Position numbers and translations under genes: made by a program | Notes under the pieces: generated by a model | What the model was told of the DNA's origin: nothing | The model's input: only the letters and a program-made list of their open reading frames with translations | Database searches by the model: none | Assembly (NCBI GenBank): GCA_029573975.1 | Contig: JAKQBU010000315.1 | Location: 1-18,648, forward strand | Source: Planctomycetota bacterium | Lineage (GTDB): Bacteria; Planctomycetota; Phycisphaerae; Sedimentisphaerales; SM23-30 | Direction of reading: 5' to 3' | Length of the DNA stretch: 18,648 bases | Shown: in pieces, positions 1 to 7,461 of the stretch | How the letters are laid out: every line of letters starts with the position of its first letter | Position numbering within the stretch: position 1 is the stretch's first letter

Positions 1-2
1 TA

Positions 3-1988
3 TCCTACTCATGTATCTGGGGACCGGTTTTAACCACTCTGCAGGCATCCACAACATTTGATATTAGTTCGATCAACGGCAATATAAGTGTTAATCCCGG
101 ATTCAAACAATTCGGCAGCGGATGTATAGAACGGGCTTATAATCCGGGTACGGGGCAGTGGGATTGTGTAGAACAGGTGGAGCGGGATTTGCATTTGCGG
201 TATGATTCGCCGTGCCGGAATGCGGGGGATCCGGGGTATTCGCTGGCGGAGGGGGATCGGGATATTGACGGGCAGAGCCGGATTATGGGCAGCCGGGTGG
301 ATATGGGGGCGGATGAAATATCGCCGGTGATTATCGTGACGTACCCGGCAGGCGGGGAGGTATGGGCGGCGGGCAGTGAGCACAATATTAAGTGGATTAG
401 TCAGGATTTGGCTGGTACAGTCGATTTAAATTATTCTACAGATGGCGGACTTAGTTGGATTCCCATCGAAACAGAGGTAGAAAATCTTGGAATATATCAA
501 TGGACATTACCTGAAGTAGATTCTGATAATTGTCTGGTTTTGATTACATCCAGTATATTTGACGAGGGTGTTGAATATACCCAGTTGGCGGTGCCGTTCA
601 CGATTCATCCCAGTCCGGCGGGGGAGGCGGAAGTATCGCTGTGGGAGACGCAGGACCGGGATGCTCAGCGAAGGGGGCAGGCGGAGTATGCGGGGCCGGA
701 GCTGGGGTGTGTGAAGTGGCAGCGGGCGATGGGGTCGGCGGTGACGGTGAGTCTGGTGGTGGGGGCGGGCGGCAATATCCATGCGGCGTGCGAGGATGGG
801 AAGATTTATACGCTGGACCCGAACGGGGCGGAGGTATGGCAGTATGAGACGGGGTCGCGGCTGGTGGGGACGCCGTCGGTGGGGCAGGACGGAAGCATAT
901 ACTTCGGGGCGGAGAACGGGATGATTTACGCGCTGGATAAGATGGGGAATCTGCGGTGGACGCATAAGACGGCGGGGCTGATTGCCTCGTCGCCGGCGGT
1001 GGGGGAAAACGGCAATGTGTATGTGGCTGGGCAGGATGGCACGCTGTACGCCCTGGGTGCGGACGGCAGCGAGCTATGGACGTTTACGGTGCCGAATGTC
1101 GGGACGATAGCAGGTTCCCTGCTGGTGAGTCCGGCGATCGGGCTGGACGGCAGGATTTATGCGGGGGCGCTGTACCAATCGACGCTGTATGCCCTGAATC
1201 CGGGCGACGGGTCGGTGGCATGGTATAATAATACACTGCCGGGGAAGGGGATCTTTGCGGCGCCGGTGGTGGGGGCGGACGGGACGATTTATCTGAATAC
1301 GCTGGACGATCCGAAGCTGCACGCGCTGAATCCGGCCAATGGGGCGGTGGTGTGGGCGGTGAATCTGGCGGATTATGCCGGCGGCTGGTTCGAGGGCGGG
1401 GCGGAGAGTTTGGGGAAGTGTGCCTATACGGAGCCGGCGGTGGGGCCGGACGGGACGATTTATGTCAGCTTTGACGATCCGTATCTGCGGGCGGTGAATC
1501 CGGAGGGGACGATCCGGTGGGTGAAGCGGCTGGGGATGGTGGGCGGCTTTACGCTGACGGCGGGCAGCGACGGGCGGGTGTATGCGGCGGGGGATGACGG
1601 GGGGCTGTATGTGGTCAGTCCGCAGGGGCAGGAGCTGGCGCGGTTCAGTCCGGGGGAGGGGCGGCATTATCTGAGCTACCCGGTGGTGGTGGAAGAGGGA
1701 GTGGTGTATCTGTCGGATGCGCGGGATACGGTGTGGGCGCTGGCGGCGGAGTGCGGGGCAGGGGCGGCGAAGGATTTGCACCGGCCGTGGGACCCGGACG
1801 GCAGCGGGTTTACAGATTTGACGGATGCGGCGCTGCTAGGGGCGGCGTGGCAGGAGTGTTCGGACCCGTACCTGGCGTCGTGCGGGGATGGGGAGGGGCC
1901 GGCGTATCGGGACGGGGATGTGAACCGGGATTTCTATGTGGACCTGGAGGATCTGGTGGAGCTGGCGGCGATGTGGCTAGAGTCCTAG
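3..1988 (+). CDS. Secreted modular protein: beta-helix end, Kre9-like domain, PQQ-like beta-propeller, dockerin (5' truncated)
   Basis: The reading frame is open from the window edge, so the start and any signal peptide lie upstream; a GTG at 177 is internal. Order visible: the end of a right-handed beta-helix or choice-of-anchor type region closing with the DIDG...R..GSRVDMGADE signature (about 230-317); a Kre9/Knh1-like domain starting VTYPAGGEVWAAGS (about 330-610); a long run of PQQ-like propeller blades with repeated 'DG.IY..' and 'L.AL.P.G...W' units (about 700-1755); and a C-terminal dockerin type I pair (DPDGSGFTDLTDAALL..AW and DVNRDFYVDLEDLVELAAMW). These families are known from large extracellular or cell-surface proteins of Planctomycetota, and the dockerin suggests cohesin docking or cell-surface assembly. 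Ligand and substrate are unknown. The propeller need not bind PQQ; here it is a structural fold call. Base composition changes sharply between domains. Confidence 0.88.
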   Translation, partial: SYSCIWGPVLTTLQASTTFDISSINGNISVNPGFKQFGSGCIERAYNPGTGQWDCVEQVERDLHLRYDSPCRNAGDPGYSLAEGDRDIDGQSRIMGSRVDMGADEISPVIIVTYPAGGEVWAAGSEHNIKWISQDLAGTVDLNYSTDGGLSWIPIETEVENLGIYQWTLPEVDSDNCLVLITSSIFDEGVEYTQLAVPFTIHPSPAGEAEVSLWETQDRDAQRRGQAEYAGPELGCVKWQRAMGSAVTVSLVVGAGGNIHAACEDGKIYTLDPNGAEVWQYETGSRLVGTPSVGQDGSIYFGAENGMIYALDKMGNLRWTHKTAGLIASSPAVGENGNVYVAGQDGTLYALGADGSELWTFTVPNVGTIAGSLLVSPAIGLDGRIYAGALYQSTLYALNPGDGSVAWYNNTLPGKGIFAAPVVGADGTIYLNTLDDPKLHALNPANGAVVWAVNLADYAGGWFEGGAESLGKCAYTEPAVGPDGTIYVSFDDPYLRAVNPEGTIRWVKRLGMVGGFTLTAGSDGRVYAAGDDGGLYVVSPQGQELARFSPGEGRHYLSYPVVVEEGVVYLSDARDTVWALAAECGAGAAKDLHRPWDPDGSGFTDLTDAALLGAAWQECSDPYLASCGDGEGPAYRDGDVNRDFYVDLEDLVELAAMWLES

Positions 1989-1995
1989 CGGACGG

Positions 1996-2014
1996 GGGCC
2001 GAGAGGCCCATTTT
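1996..2014 (+). terminator. Short intrinsic terminator after the dockerin protein
   Basis: A GGGCC/GGCCC stem (1996-2000 with 2005-2009) closes on a GAGA loop and is followed by A and TTTT. It starts eight bases after the stop codon. The stem is only 5 bp and the T run only four, so termination may be partial. Confidence 0.5.
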
Positions 2015-2095
2015 CGCGCCGCGGGCGCTGTATCCGTTTGGCGCTCCCGTTGGTCGCTGGGTAAGTGGTGACAGGGAGAATGGGAAAAATTACAG

Positions 2096-2203
2096 GCGAG
2101 ACGCCGGTGCTACCTTTGCAGGAATGGCGGGCGGGCGATAACTGGTTCGGTCCGCCGGGTGGGTCCGATAAGCCGGAAAATTTCCGGCTGGGCGTCCTGT
2201 CGC
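2096..2203 (+). promoter_or_regulatory. Candidate structured RNA, block 1 of the TonB-receptor leader
   Basis: An outer helix is formed by GCGAGACGCC (2096-2105) with GGCGTC (2191-2196) and TCGC (2200-2203), leaving a CTG bulge. Enclosed are a small GGT/ACC hairpin (2106-2114), a GGCGG/CCGCC pairing (about 2126-2156) and a strong hairpin AGCCGGAAA/TTTCCGGCT centred near 2180. The multibranched arrangement upstream of a transporter gene resembles a riboswitch aptamer, but I could not match it to the conserved core of cobalamin, TPP, c-di-GMP, SAM or molybdenum-cofactor riboswitches. Confidence 0.4.
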
Positions 2204-2317
2204 AAGGGAAATAAGATATTTCGATGAAAAGCGGGTTAATTGCCTGCATTACAAGCGGTTATGGTTATAGATGGCGCGGGCGGGGCTGGCGTGAGATTTT
2301 GGTCCTACCACCTATCC

Positions 2318-2437
2318 GGCTGCGGAGGCAGAGATTATTCCAAACCAGATGAATCGGCTCTGCCCGTTGGCCGATATGGGGATAAGATGAATCGTGTACT
2401 TTTTTGTGAAATCCGCAGCCCCTTTTTTGCCGCGGAT
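2318..2437 (+). promoter_or_regulatory. Candidate attenuator/riboswitch-like element, block 2 of the TonB-receptor leader
   Basis: GGCTGCGGA (2318-2326) pairs perfectly with TCCGCAGCC (2412-2420), which is followed by CC and TTTTTT (2423-2428). Inside, GGCAGAG (2327-2333) pairs with CTCTGCC (2358-2364), giving a junction-like fold. The 3' arm has an alternative partner: ATCCGC (2411-2416) can pair with GCGGAT (2432-2437). The two pairings exclude each other, as in transcription attenuators. The element ends 36 bases before the receptor start codon. The ligand, if any, is unknown. Confidence 0.45.
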
Positions 2438-2473
2438 GATAGTCCCAGATTCCATAGATAAGAAGAAGAGCAG

Positions 2474-4546
2474 ATGCCGGAAAGAAACAGGATTGGCCGT
2501 TTCGGAAGGATGCAAACGCTTTTTTTGGCCCTGTGTTTGGTATTCCCGGCGGCAGGCTGGGGACAGGAACCAAATGCACCGGCCGCCGAGACGGCGGAGG
2601 AGGCCGGCGGGGAAGAAGATCTGGCGGAGATGTCGCTGGAAGAGCTGATGGAGGTGGAGGTGGATACGGTGTATAGCGCCTCGAAGCACACGCAGAAGGT
2701 GACGGAGGCCCCCTCCTCGGTTACGATTGTCACGGCGGAGGAGATCAAGCTGTACGGCTACCGGACGCTGGCGGATATCATCAACAGCGCGCGGGGATTT
2801 TATCTGAGCTACGACCGCAATTACCATTATGCGGGGGTGCGCGGATTCGGCCGGCCGGGGGATTATAACATCCGGGTGCTGGTGCTGGTGGACGGGCACC
2901 GCACCAACGAAGGGATCGATGATTCGGCGGCCATCGGGACCGACTTTATTCTGGATGTCGATACGATTGACCGGGTGGAGATCATCCGGGGGCCGGGATC
3001 CTCCCTGTACGGCAGCAATGCCCTGTTTGCGGTTATTAATGTGATCACCAAGAAGGGCGCCCAGAACAGCGGGCTGGAGCTGTCGGGAGAGCTGGGCAGT
3101 TTCGACACGAAGAAAGGGCGGGCCAGTTTTGGGAACAAGTGGGGCGAAGATGTGGATTTGTATCTTTCCTCCACGCTGTACAAAAGCGACGGGGACACGT
3201 TATATATCAAGGAATTTGATGATCCGCTGACGAATCACGGCTATGTGGACCTGGATGAGGACAAGTTTAACAATCTGTTTGCCAAGCTTAGCTGGCGGGA
3301 TTTCACGCTGGAGGCGGCCTCGGTCAGCCGCAAAAAGGAAATTCCCACCGCTCCCTGGGATACCATATTCGGCGATCCGGCTACGGTCTCGTATGATGAC
3401 CGGGTGATGGTGGGATTAACGTATGACCATGAGATATCCGAAGTGGGTTCGGTTTTAGGGCGGGTGACGTACAATCATTCCAATTACGACGGGCGGTGGC
3501 CGTATGATTATGCGGAGGAAACGGATCCGGAGCCGTATCGGGTGTTGAACAAAGATTACTGGAAGGCCAGGTTCTGGCAGGGAGAATGGCAGTTCACCTA
3601 TACCCAGATCGAACGGCATACCATCACGACGGGAGTGGAAATGCGGTATCATGTGCGGCAGGACCAGGCGTCGTGGGACGAGGAAGGAACGGTCTTTCTG
3701 GATGACCGCCGGCATTCCAAAAGCTGGGGGGTCTTTGCCCAGGATGAATACAAGGTTCTGGATAATTTGATCTTGAACGGCGGGATTCGGTATGACCGGT
3801 ATGATGCGTTCGGCGGGACGACCAATCCGCGGCTGGCGGCGATCTACAATCCCTTTGCCAAAACAACGGTAAAAATGATGTACGGCACGGCCTTTCGCAG
3901 TCCCACCGTTTATGAACTCTATTTTTACGACGGAGATTACACCACCAAACGCAGCCTGGACCTGGATCCGGAGACGATCGATACGTACGAAGTGGTTCTG
4001 GAGCAATATCTCACCCGGAATATAGTCGGATCCGTGTCCGGGTTTTATTATGAGATGGATGATTTAATCGCACAAGCGGTAGATCCCGATGACGGCTTGA
4101 TGACTTTCGATAATGTAAGCAAGGTAAAAGCAAAGGGGGTGGAGTTTGAGCTGGACGGCAAATGGGACAACGGCTGGAGAAGCCGGGTCAGTTATGCCCT
4201 GGTCCATACCGAGAATGAGGAGACCGGGGACAATCTGGTAAATTCTCCGGAACATCTGGTGAAAGGCAATCTGATTATCCCCATCGTGAAAGAAAAGCTT
4301 TTTGCCGGTCTGGAAACGCAATACAACGGGGATCGGAAGACCCTTACCGACCATCATACCGATGATTACATGATATCGAATGTGACCCTGACCTGCCTGA
4401 ACCTGCGGGAAGGGCTGGAAATTTCCGCCGGCATTTATAATGTTTTTGACAAGCATTACGGCTATCCCGGCTTTGCCGAGCATATCCAGGATATCATCGA
4501 GCAGGACGGGCGGAGCTTCCGGGTTAAACTGACCTATCGATTTTAA
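2474..4546 (+). CDS. TonB-dependent outer-membrane receptor
   Basis: A 690-residue outer-membrane beta-barrel that imports a scarce ligand using TonB/ExbBD energy. Residues 1-31 form a Sec signal peptide (basic start, LFLALCLVFPAAG core). A linker with SLEELMEVEVDTVYSASK (54-71) precedes the plug, about 76-194, which contains APSSVTIVTAEEI and the hallmark VEIIRGPGSSLYG. The remainder is barrel, ending in RVKLTYRF with the terminal aromatic residue recognised by the BAM machinery. There is no N-terminal signalling (STN) domain. Substrate is not readable from sequence; the plug is of the general siderophore/vitamin B12 receptor type. The start has only a purine-rich GAAGAAGAG ahead of it. The in-frame ATG twelve codons later would shorten the signal-peptide n-region. 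The gene stands alone behind a structured leader, which suggests RNA-level control. Its stop overlaps that of the convergent radical SAM gene. Confidence 0.9.
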   Translation: MPERNRIGRFGRMQTLFLALCLVFPAAGWGQEPNAPAAETAEEAGGEEDLAEMSLEELMEVEVDTVYSASKHTQKVTEAPSSVTIVTAEEIKLYGYRTLADIINSARGFYLSYDRNYHYAGVRGFGRPGDYNIRVLVLVDGHRTNEGIDDSAAIGTDFILDVDTIDRVEIIRGPGSSLYGSNALFAVINVITKKGAQNSGLELSGELGSFDTKKGRASFGNKWGEDVDLYLSSTLYKSDGDTLYIKEFDDPLTNHGYVDLDEDKFNNLFAKLSWRDFTLEAASVSRKKEIPTAPWDTIFGDPATVSYDDRVMVGLTYDHEISEVGSVLGRVTYNHSNYDGRWPYDYAEETDPEPYRVLNKDYWKARFWQGEWQFTYTQIERHTITTGVEMRYHVRQDQASWDEEGTVFLDDRRHSKSWGVFAQDEYKVLDNLILNGGIRYDRYDAFGGTTNPRLAAIYNPFAKTTVKMMYGTAFRSPTVYELYFYDGDYTTKRSLDLDPETIDTYEVVLEQYLTRNIVGSVSGFYYEMDDLIAQAVDPDDGLMTFDNVSKVKAKGVEFELDGKWDNGWRSRVSYALVHTENEETGDNLVNSPEHLVKGNLIIPIVKEKLFAGLETQYNGDRKTLTDHHTDDYMISNVTLTCLNLREGLEISAGIYNVFDKHYGYPGFAEHIQDIIEQDGRSFRVKLTYRF

Positions 4547-6021
4547 TTCCGCCGGTTCTGCCGGCTGATTTTTTCGAAATGTGCACCCATGATGGCCAGT
4601 TCGACGGCGGCGGGCAGGGATTTGATCCGGGTGAAAGAGGTTTTCAGCAGGAGTTTCCAGTATAAGAAGCGGGCGCGGGAGAGCAGGCCGATTTTCCACA
4701 TGCTTTTGGCGGCTGCCAGTAAATCCTTGCCGTTGATTTTATGGATGGTGGTGGGGTGGTAGTTTTTCAGAAATACGTGGATCCGCTGGTAATAATGCCG
4801 GGGATGGTATATGGTCGAGATTACTTTCTGGTAGCCTTCCAACAGTTCGGTTATTCCCATGCGCGGAATAAAATTCACATTCGCGTCCGTATTTAGGCCG
4901 CTGCTGTTATGCAGCAGTCTGCCTTCGCGGCGGAGACGATGCCACAATTGGGTCTGGGGCAGGGCATTTAAAATCCCCACCATGGCGGTAACGACGCCGG
5001 AATTCTGGATAAAGCGGATCTGGTCCTCAAAGATACCTTTGGTATCGCTGTCGAAGCCGACGATAAATCCGCCCATGACTTGCAGGCCGTTGGCATGAAG
5101 AATTCGAATGGACTCCTCCAGATCGGATTTGGTATTCTGGAGCTTATTGCATTCTTTCAGACTGTCCAGGCTGGGTGTTTCCAAACCCAGGAAGACCTTG
5201 TTGAAGTTCGCCTGGCTCATCATTTTCATCAGTTCCGGATCCTGGGCCAGGTCCACACTTGCCTCGGTGATAATCTGGAAAGGATAGTTGTGCTCCTTCT
5301 GCCAGCGAATCAGGTGGGGGAGCATTGCTTTGACATTTTTTTTATTGCCGATGAAATTGTCATCCACAATGAAAAGTTCCCTGCGCCAGCCGGCGTCATA
5401 CAAGGACTGGATCTCGGACAAAAGCTGCTGGGGGCTTTTGGTGCGGGGTTTGCGGCCGTACAGGATAATGATGTCGCAGAATTCGCAGTTAAACGGGCAG
5501 CCGCGGGAATATTGAATCGGCATCGAAACATAATGTTTCATATTGATGAGGGACCACAACGGCGCAGGAGTTTGGCTGATATCAGGGTGAATGGCCGAGG
5601 TATAAACCGGCTGGGCGTTTCCGCGGGCCAGGTCTGACAGAAACAGCGGCAGGGTCACTTCCGCCTCATTGAGCACAAAATGATCCACGCCCTGGAACAC
5701 TTCCGGCTGGGAGGTAGCCGCCGGACCACCCACGACTACCACCTTTCCACGGGCTTTACAGCGGTTAATGATTTCCTGGGCGCTGGGAATCTGGATGATC
5801 ATGGCGCCGATGAAAACATAATCCGCCCAGTCGATCTGCTCATCCTTGAGTTTGGTGACATTGACATCCACGAGCTGTTTGGACCAGTCTTCGGGGAGCA
5901 TGGCGGCAATGGTCATCAGGCCCAGGGGCGGATAGGCCGCTTTTTTCGAGATGTATTTTAAAACGCTTTTAAAACTCCAGAACGTCTCGGGATATTCGGG
6001 ATACACCAACAGAATATTCAT
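4543..6021 (-). CDS. B12-binding-domain radical SAM protein (DUF4070-like C-terminus)
   Basis: A 492-residue enzyme. Residues 1-140 form a Rossmann-like B12-binding-type domain (MNILLVYPEYPETFW..., later VVVVGGPAATSQPE). The radical SAM core carries the [4Fe-4S] motif CxxxCxxC at Cys175, Cys179 and Cys182 (RGCPFNCEFCDI), followed by LFIVDDNFIGNKK and VFLGLETPS. A C-terminal helical extension resembles the DUF4070 group. The canonical cobalamin DxHxxG motif is absent: the equivalent region reads VDVNVTK, so whether cobalamin is bound is uncertain. Family members modify lipids, hopanoids or natural products; the substrate here is unknown. The ATG start has AAGGA eight bases upstream. An extended -10 element lies at 6116-6124. 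It converges on the TonB receptor with a 4-base overlap through TTAA. Confidence 0.88.
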   Translation of the reverse strand: MNILLVYPEYPETFWSFKSVLKYISKKAAYPPLGLMTIAAMLPEDWSKQLVDVNVTKLKDEQIDWADYVFIGAMIIQIPSAQEIINRCKARGKVVVVGGPAATSQPEVFQGVDHFVLNEAEVTLPLFLSDLARGNAQPVYTSAIHPDISQTPAPLWSLINMKHYVSMPIQYSRGCPFNCEFCDIIILYGRKPRTKSPQQLLSEIQSLYDAGWRRELFIVDDNFIGNKKNVKAMLPHLIRWQKEHNYPFQIITEASVDLAQDPELMKMMSQANFNKVFLGLETPSLDSLKECNKLQNTKSDLEESIRILHANGLQVMGGFIVGFDSDTKGIFEDQIRFIQNSGVVTAMVGILNALPQTQLWHRLRREGRLLHNSSGLNTDANVNFIPRMGITELLEGYQKVISTIYHPRHYYQRIHVFLKNYHPTTIHKINGKDLLAAAKSMWKIGLLSRARFLYWKLLLKTSFTRIKSLPAAVELAIMGAHFEKISRQNRRN

Positions 6022-6115
6022 CGCAAATTTCCTTACCTGGATCTATCCGGTGAACCCTTCTGCTGGAGACCATTGGCAGGCAGTAGAACTGTGTTTCCTT
6101 GATAGAGCTATTTTT

Positions 6116-6124
6116 ATTATAGCA
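6116..6124 (-). promoter_or_regulatory. Extended -10 promoter of the radical SAM gene
   Basis: On the minus strand TG-C-TATAAT is a perfect extended -10 element about 95 bases upstream of the radical SAM start. No good -35 box lies at 17 bases, which is usual for extended -10 promoters. Confidence 0.5.
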
Positions 6125-6164
6125 CGGAGGAGCTGCCAAGGCACGGCAAAATTTTGAAACCGAA

Positions 6165-6208
6165 TTATCAATATATTTATCAAAATCCGTGAGATAGGCG
6201 GGCTAAGC
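6165..6208 (+). repeat. Family B dispersed repeat, copy B1
   Basis: Starts TTATCAATATATT, continues TCAAAATCC, and ends with the core CCGTGAGATAGGCGGGCTAA. It matches 10070-10114 almost base for base, with a few substitutions and one indel in the core. It lies between the radical SAM promoter and argJ and runs directly into the partial family A copy. Confidence 0.75.
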
Positions 6209-6248
6209 CGTTTTTGGTTGTCCATATCGGCTTTTAGCGATTTCGTCA
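6209..6248 (+). repeat. Family A repeat, 3'-half copy A6 (partial)
   Basis: CGTTTTTGGTTGTCCATATC and the following GCTTTTAGCGATTTCGTCA match the 3' half of the copy at 13994-14086, with scattered substitutions. The 5' half is missing and is replaced by the family B copy. Its last bases, TCA, are the complement of the argJ TGA stop codon. Confidence 0.7.
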
Positions 6249-7448
6249 GGTATGATAATCGGCGTTAATGCTTACGTAGCCGTGGGATAGGTCGCAGGTG
6301 TAGCAGAAATCCTCGTATTTTCCGGCTCCCAGGCAGACGTGGACCTGCCATTGCCGGGCCTTCATTTTGCGGCTGAGCTGGCTGCGGTTGAATGCAGCGG
6401 GACGGCCGTTTCTGAACACGGTAACACCGGCCACCTTGCAGGATAATTTTTCCGGATGGAAACGTGCGCCGCTGTAGCCGATGGCGCTGACGATCCGGCC
6501 CCAGTTGGGATCAGCGCCAAAGAAGGCGCAGCGGACCAGGGGGCTATCGACGATGGCCCGGACGGCCTGGCGGGCCTCTCTTGGATTGGCCGCTTCGGTG
6601 ACGCGGACGGTGACGGCACAGGTGGCCCCTTCGCCGTCGGCGGCGATCTGGCGGGCTAAATCGTCGCAAATCTGCCACAGGGCCTGGTGAAACTTCTGGT
6701 AGTCCGTTCCCTGCCGGGTGATCCGTGCATTACCGGCCAGGCCGCTGGCCAGGACGACGGCGGTGTCGCTGGTGCTGGTGTGCATATCCACCGTCACTTT
6801 GTTGAAGGTAACGGCCGCGGACTGGGAGAGGCTCCGCCGCAGGAGGGCGGGGCTGATATTAGCGTCGGTGGTGATGAAGGCCAGCATGGTGGCCATGTTG
6901 GGGGCAATCATGCCGGAGCCTTTGGCGATGCCGGCCAGTTGGACGGTTTTGCCGCCGAGGCGGATTTGCCGGCAGGCGGTTTTCTTTTTGGTGTCGGTGG
7001 TGAGGATGGCGCGGGCCAGATTGCTGCCGGCCTGGGGGGAATAGCGCAGGGCGGCCAGGGCGGCCTCGATGCCGCGGTGGACTTTTTCCATGGGCAGAAA
7101 TTCGCCGATGATGCCGGTGGAGGCGACCAGAATGCGATGGGGGTCGATGTTCAGTGCGCGGCCCACCTGCCGGCAGATGGCCAGGGTATCGCGAAAGCCC
7201 CGCTGGCCGGTGCAGGCGTTGGAGTTGCCGGCGTTGACAAAGACCGCCTGGAGTTTGCCGGAGCGGATATGTTCGCGGCTGACGACGACCGGGGCGGAGA
7301 CAATCTTATTGGTGGTGAAGACGGCGGCGGCAGTGCAGGGCCGGTCGGCTACGATCAGGCCCAGGTCCAGAGCGCCGCTGTGTTTGAGGCCGGCCTTGAC
7401 GGCGGCGGCCCGAAATCCCTTCGGGGCGGTTATGGTTTGATTGGTCAT
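6246..7448 (-). CDS. argJ: Bifunctional glutamate N-acetyltransferase / ornithine acetyltransferase (ArgJ)
   Basis: A 400-residue enzyme of the cyclic arginine pathway. It transfers the acetyl group from N-acetylornithine to glutamate and may also make acetylglutamate from acetyl-CoA. The autocleavage and catalytic site KGSGMIAPNMATML is intact, with cleavage expected before Thr187 to give alpha and beta chains. Also visible are VNAGNSNACTG, the oxyanion-hole TGIIGE (111-116), ADGEGAT and the normal C-terminus VSINADYHT. Length is typical. The ATG start has AAAGGA upstream, and the gene follows argC after 13 bases, so the two are co-transcribed. Whether it is mono- or bifunctional cannot be decided by eye. 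Its TGA stop is the terminal TGA of a partial family A repeat. Confidence 0.95.
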   Translation of the reverse strand: MTNQTITAPKGFRAAAVKAGLKHSGALDLGLIVADRPCTAAAVFTTNKIVSAPVVVSREHIRSGKLQAVFVNAGNSNACTGQRGFRDTLAICRQVGRALNIDPHRILVASTGIIGEFLPMEKVHRGIEAALAALRYSPQAGSNLARAILTTDTKKKTACRQIRLGGKTVQLAGIAKGSGMIAPNMATMLAFITTDANISPALLRRSLSQSAAVTFNKVTVDMHTSTSDTAVVLASGLAGNARITRQGTDYQKFHQALWQICDDLARQIAADGEGATCAVTVRVTEAANPREARQAVRAIVDSPLVRCAFFGADPNWGRIVSAIGYSGARFHPEKLSCKVAGVTVFRNGRPAAFNRSQLSRKMKARQWQVHVCLGAGKYEDFCYTCDLSHGYVSINADYHT

Positions 7449-7461
7449 GATGGCTGTTCCT

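Larger units (their letters stand above)
1989..2473 (+). other. 485-bp gene-free stretch, leader of the TonB receptor
   Basis: No convincing gene is visible. The stretch holds the short terminator of the upstream gene, a multibranched inverted-repeat block (2096-2203) and a second block with alternative pairings next to a T-tract (2318-2437). A 42-codon ATG frame from 2224 has no good ribosome binding site and no recognisable features. I did not find a convincing promoter. Confidence 0.6.

Noticed and set aside
507..1781. Long minus-strand frames opposite the propeller gene
   Set aside because: They are rich in Pro, Arg and His with no recognisable domain, and are the antisense of a strongly G-rich coding sequence.
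2040..2210. Cobalamin riboswitch before the TonB receptor
   Set aside because: Some fragments look similar, but the conserved GGGAA..GGTG core and the B12 box could not be aligned in the right order. Kept only as an unnamed structured leader.
2224..2352. Small ATG frame in the TonB leader
   Set aside because: Ribosome binding site too distant, Arg/Trp-rich composition, and it crosses the structured block.
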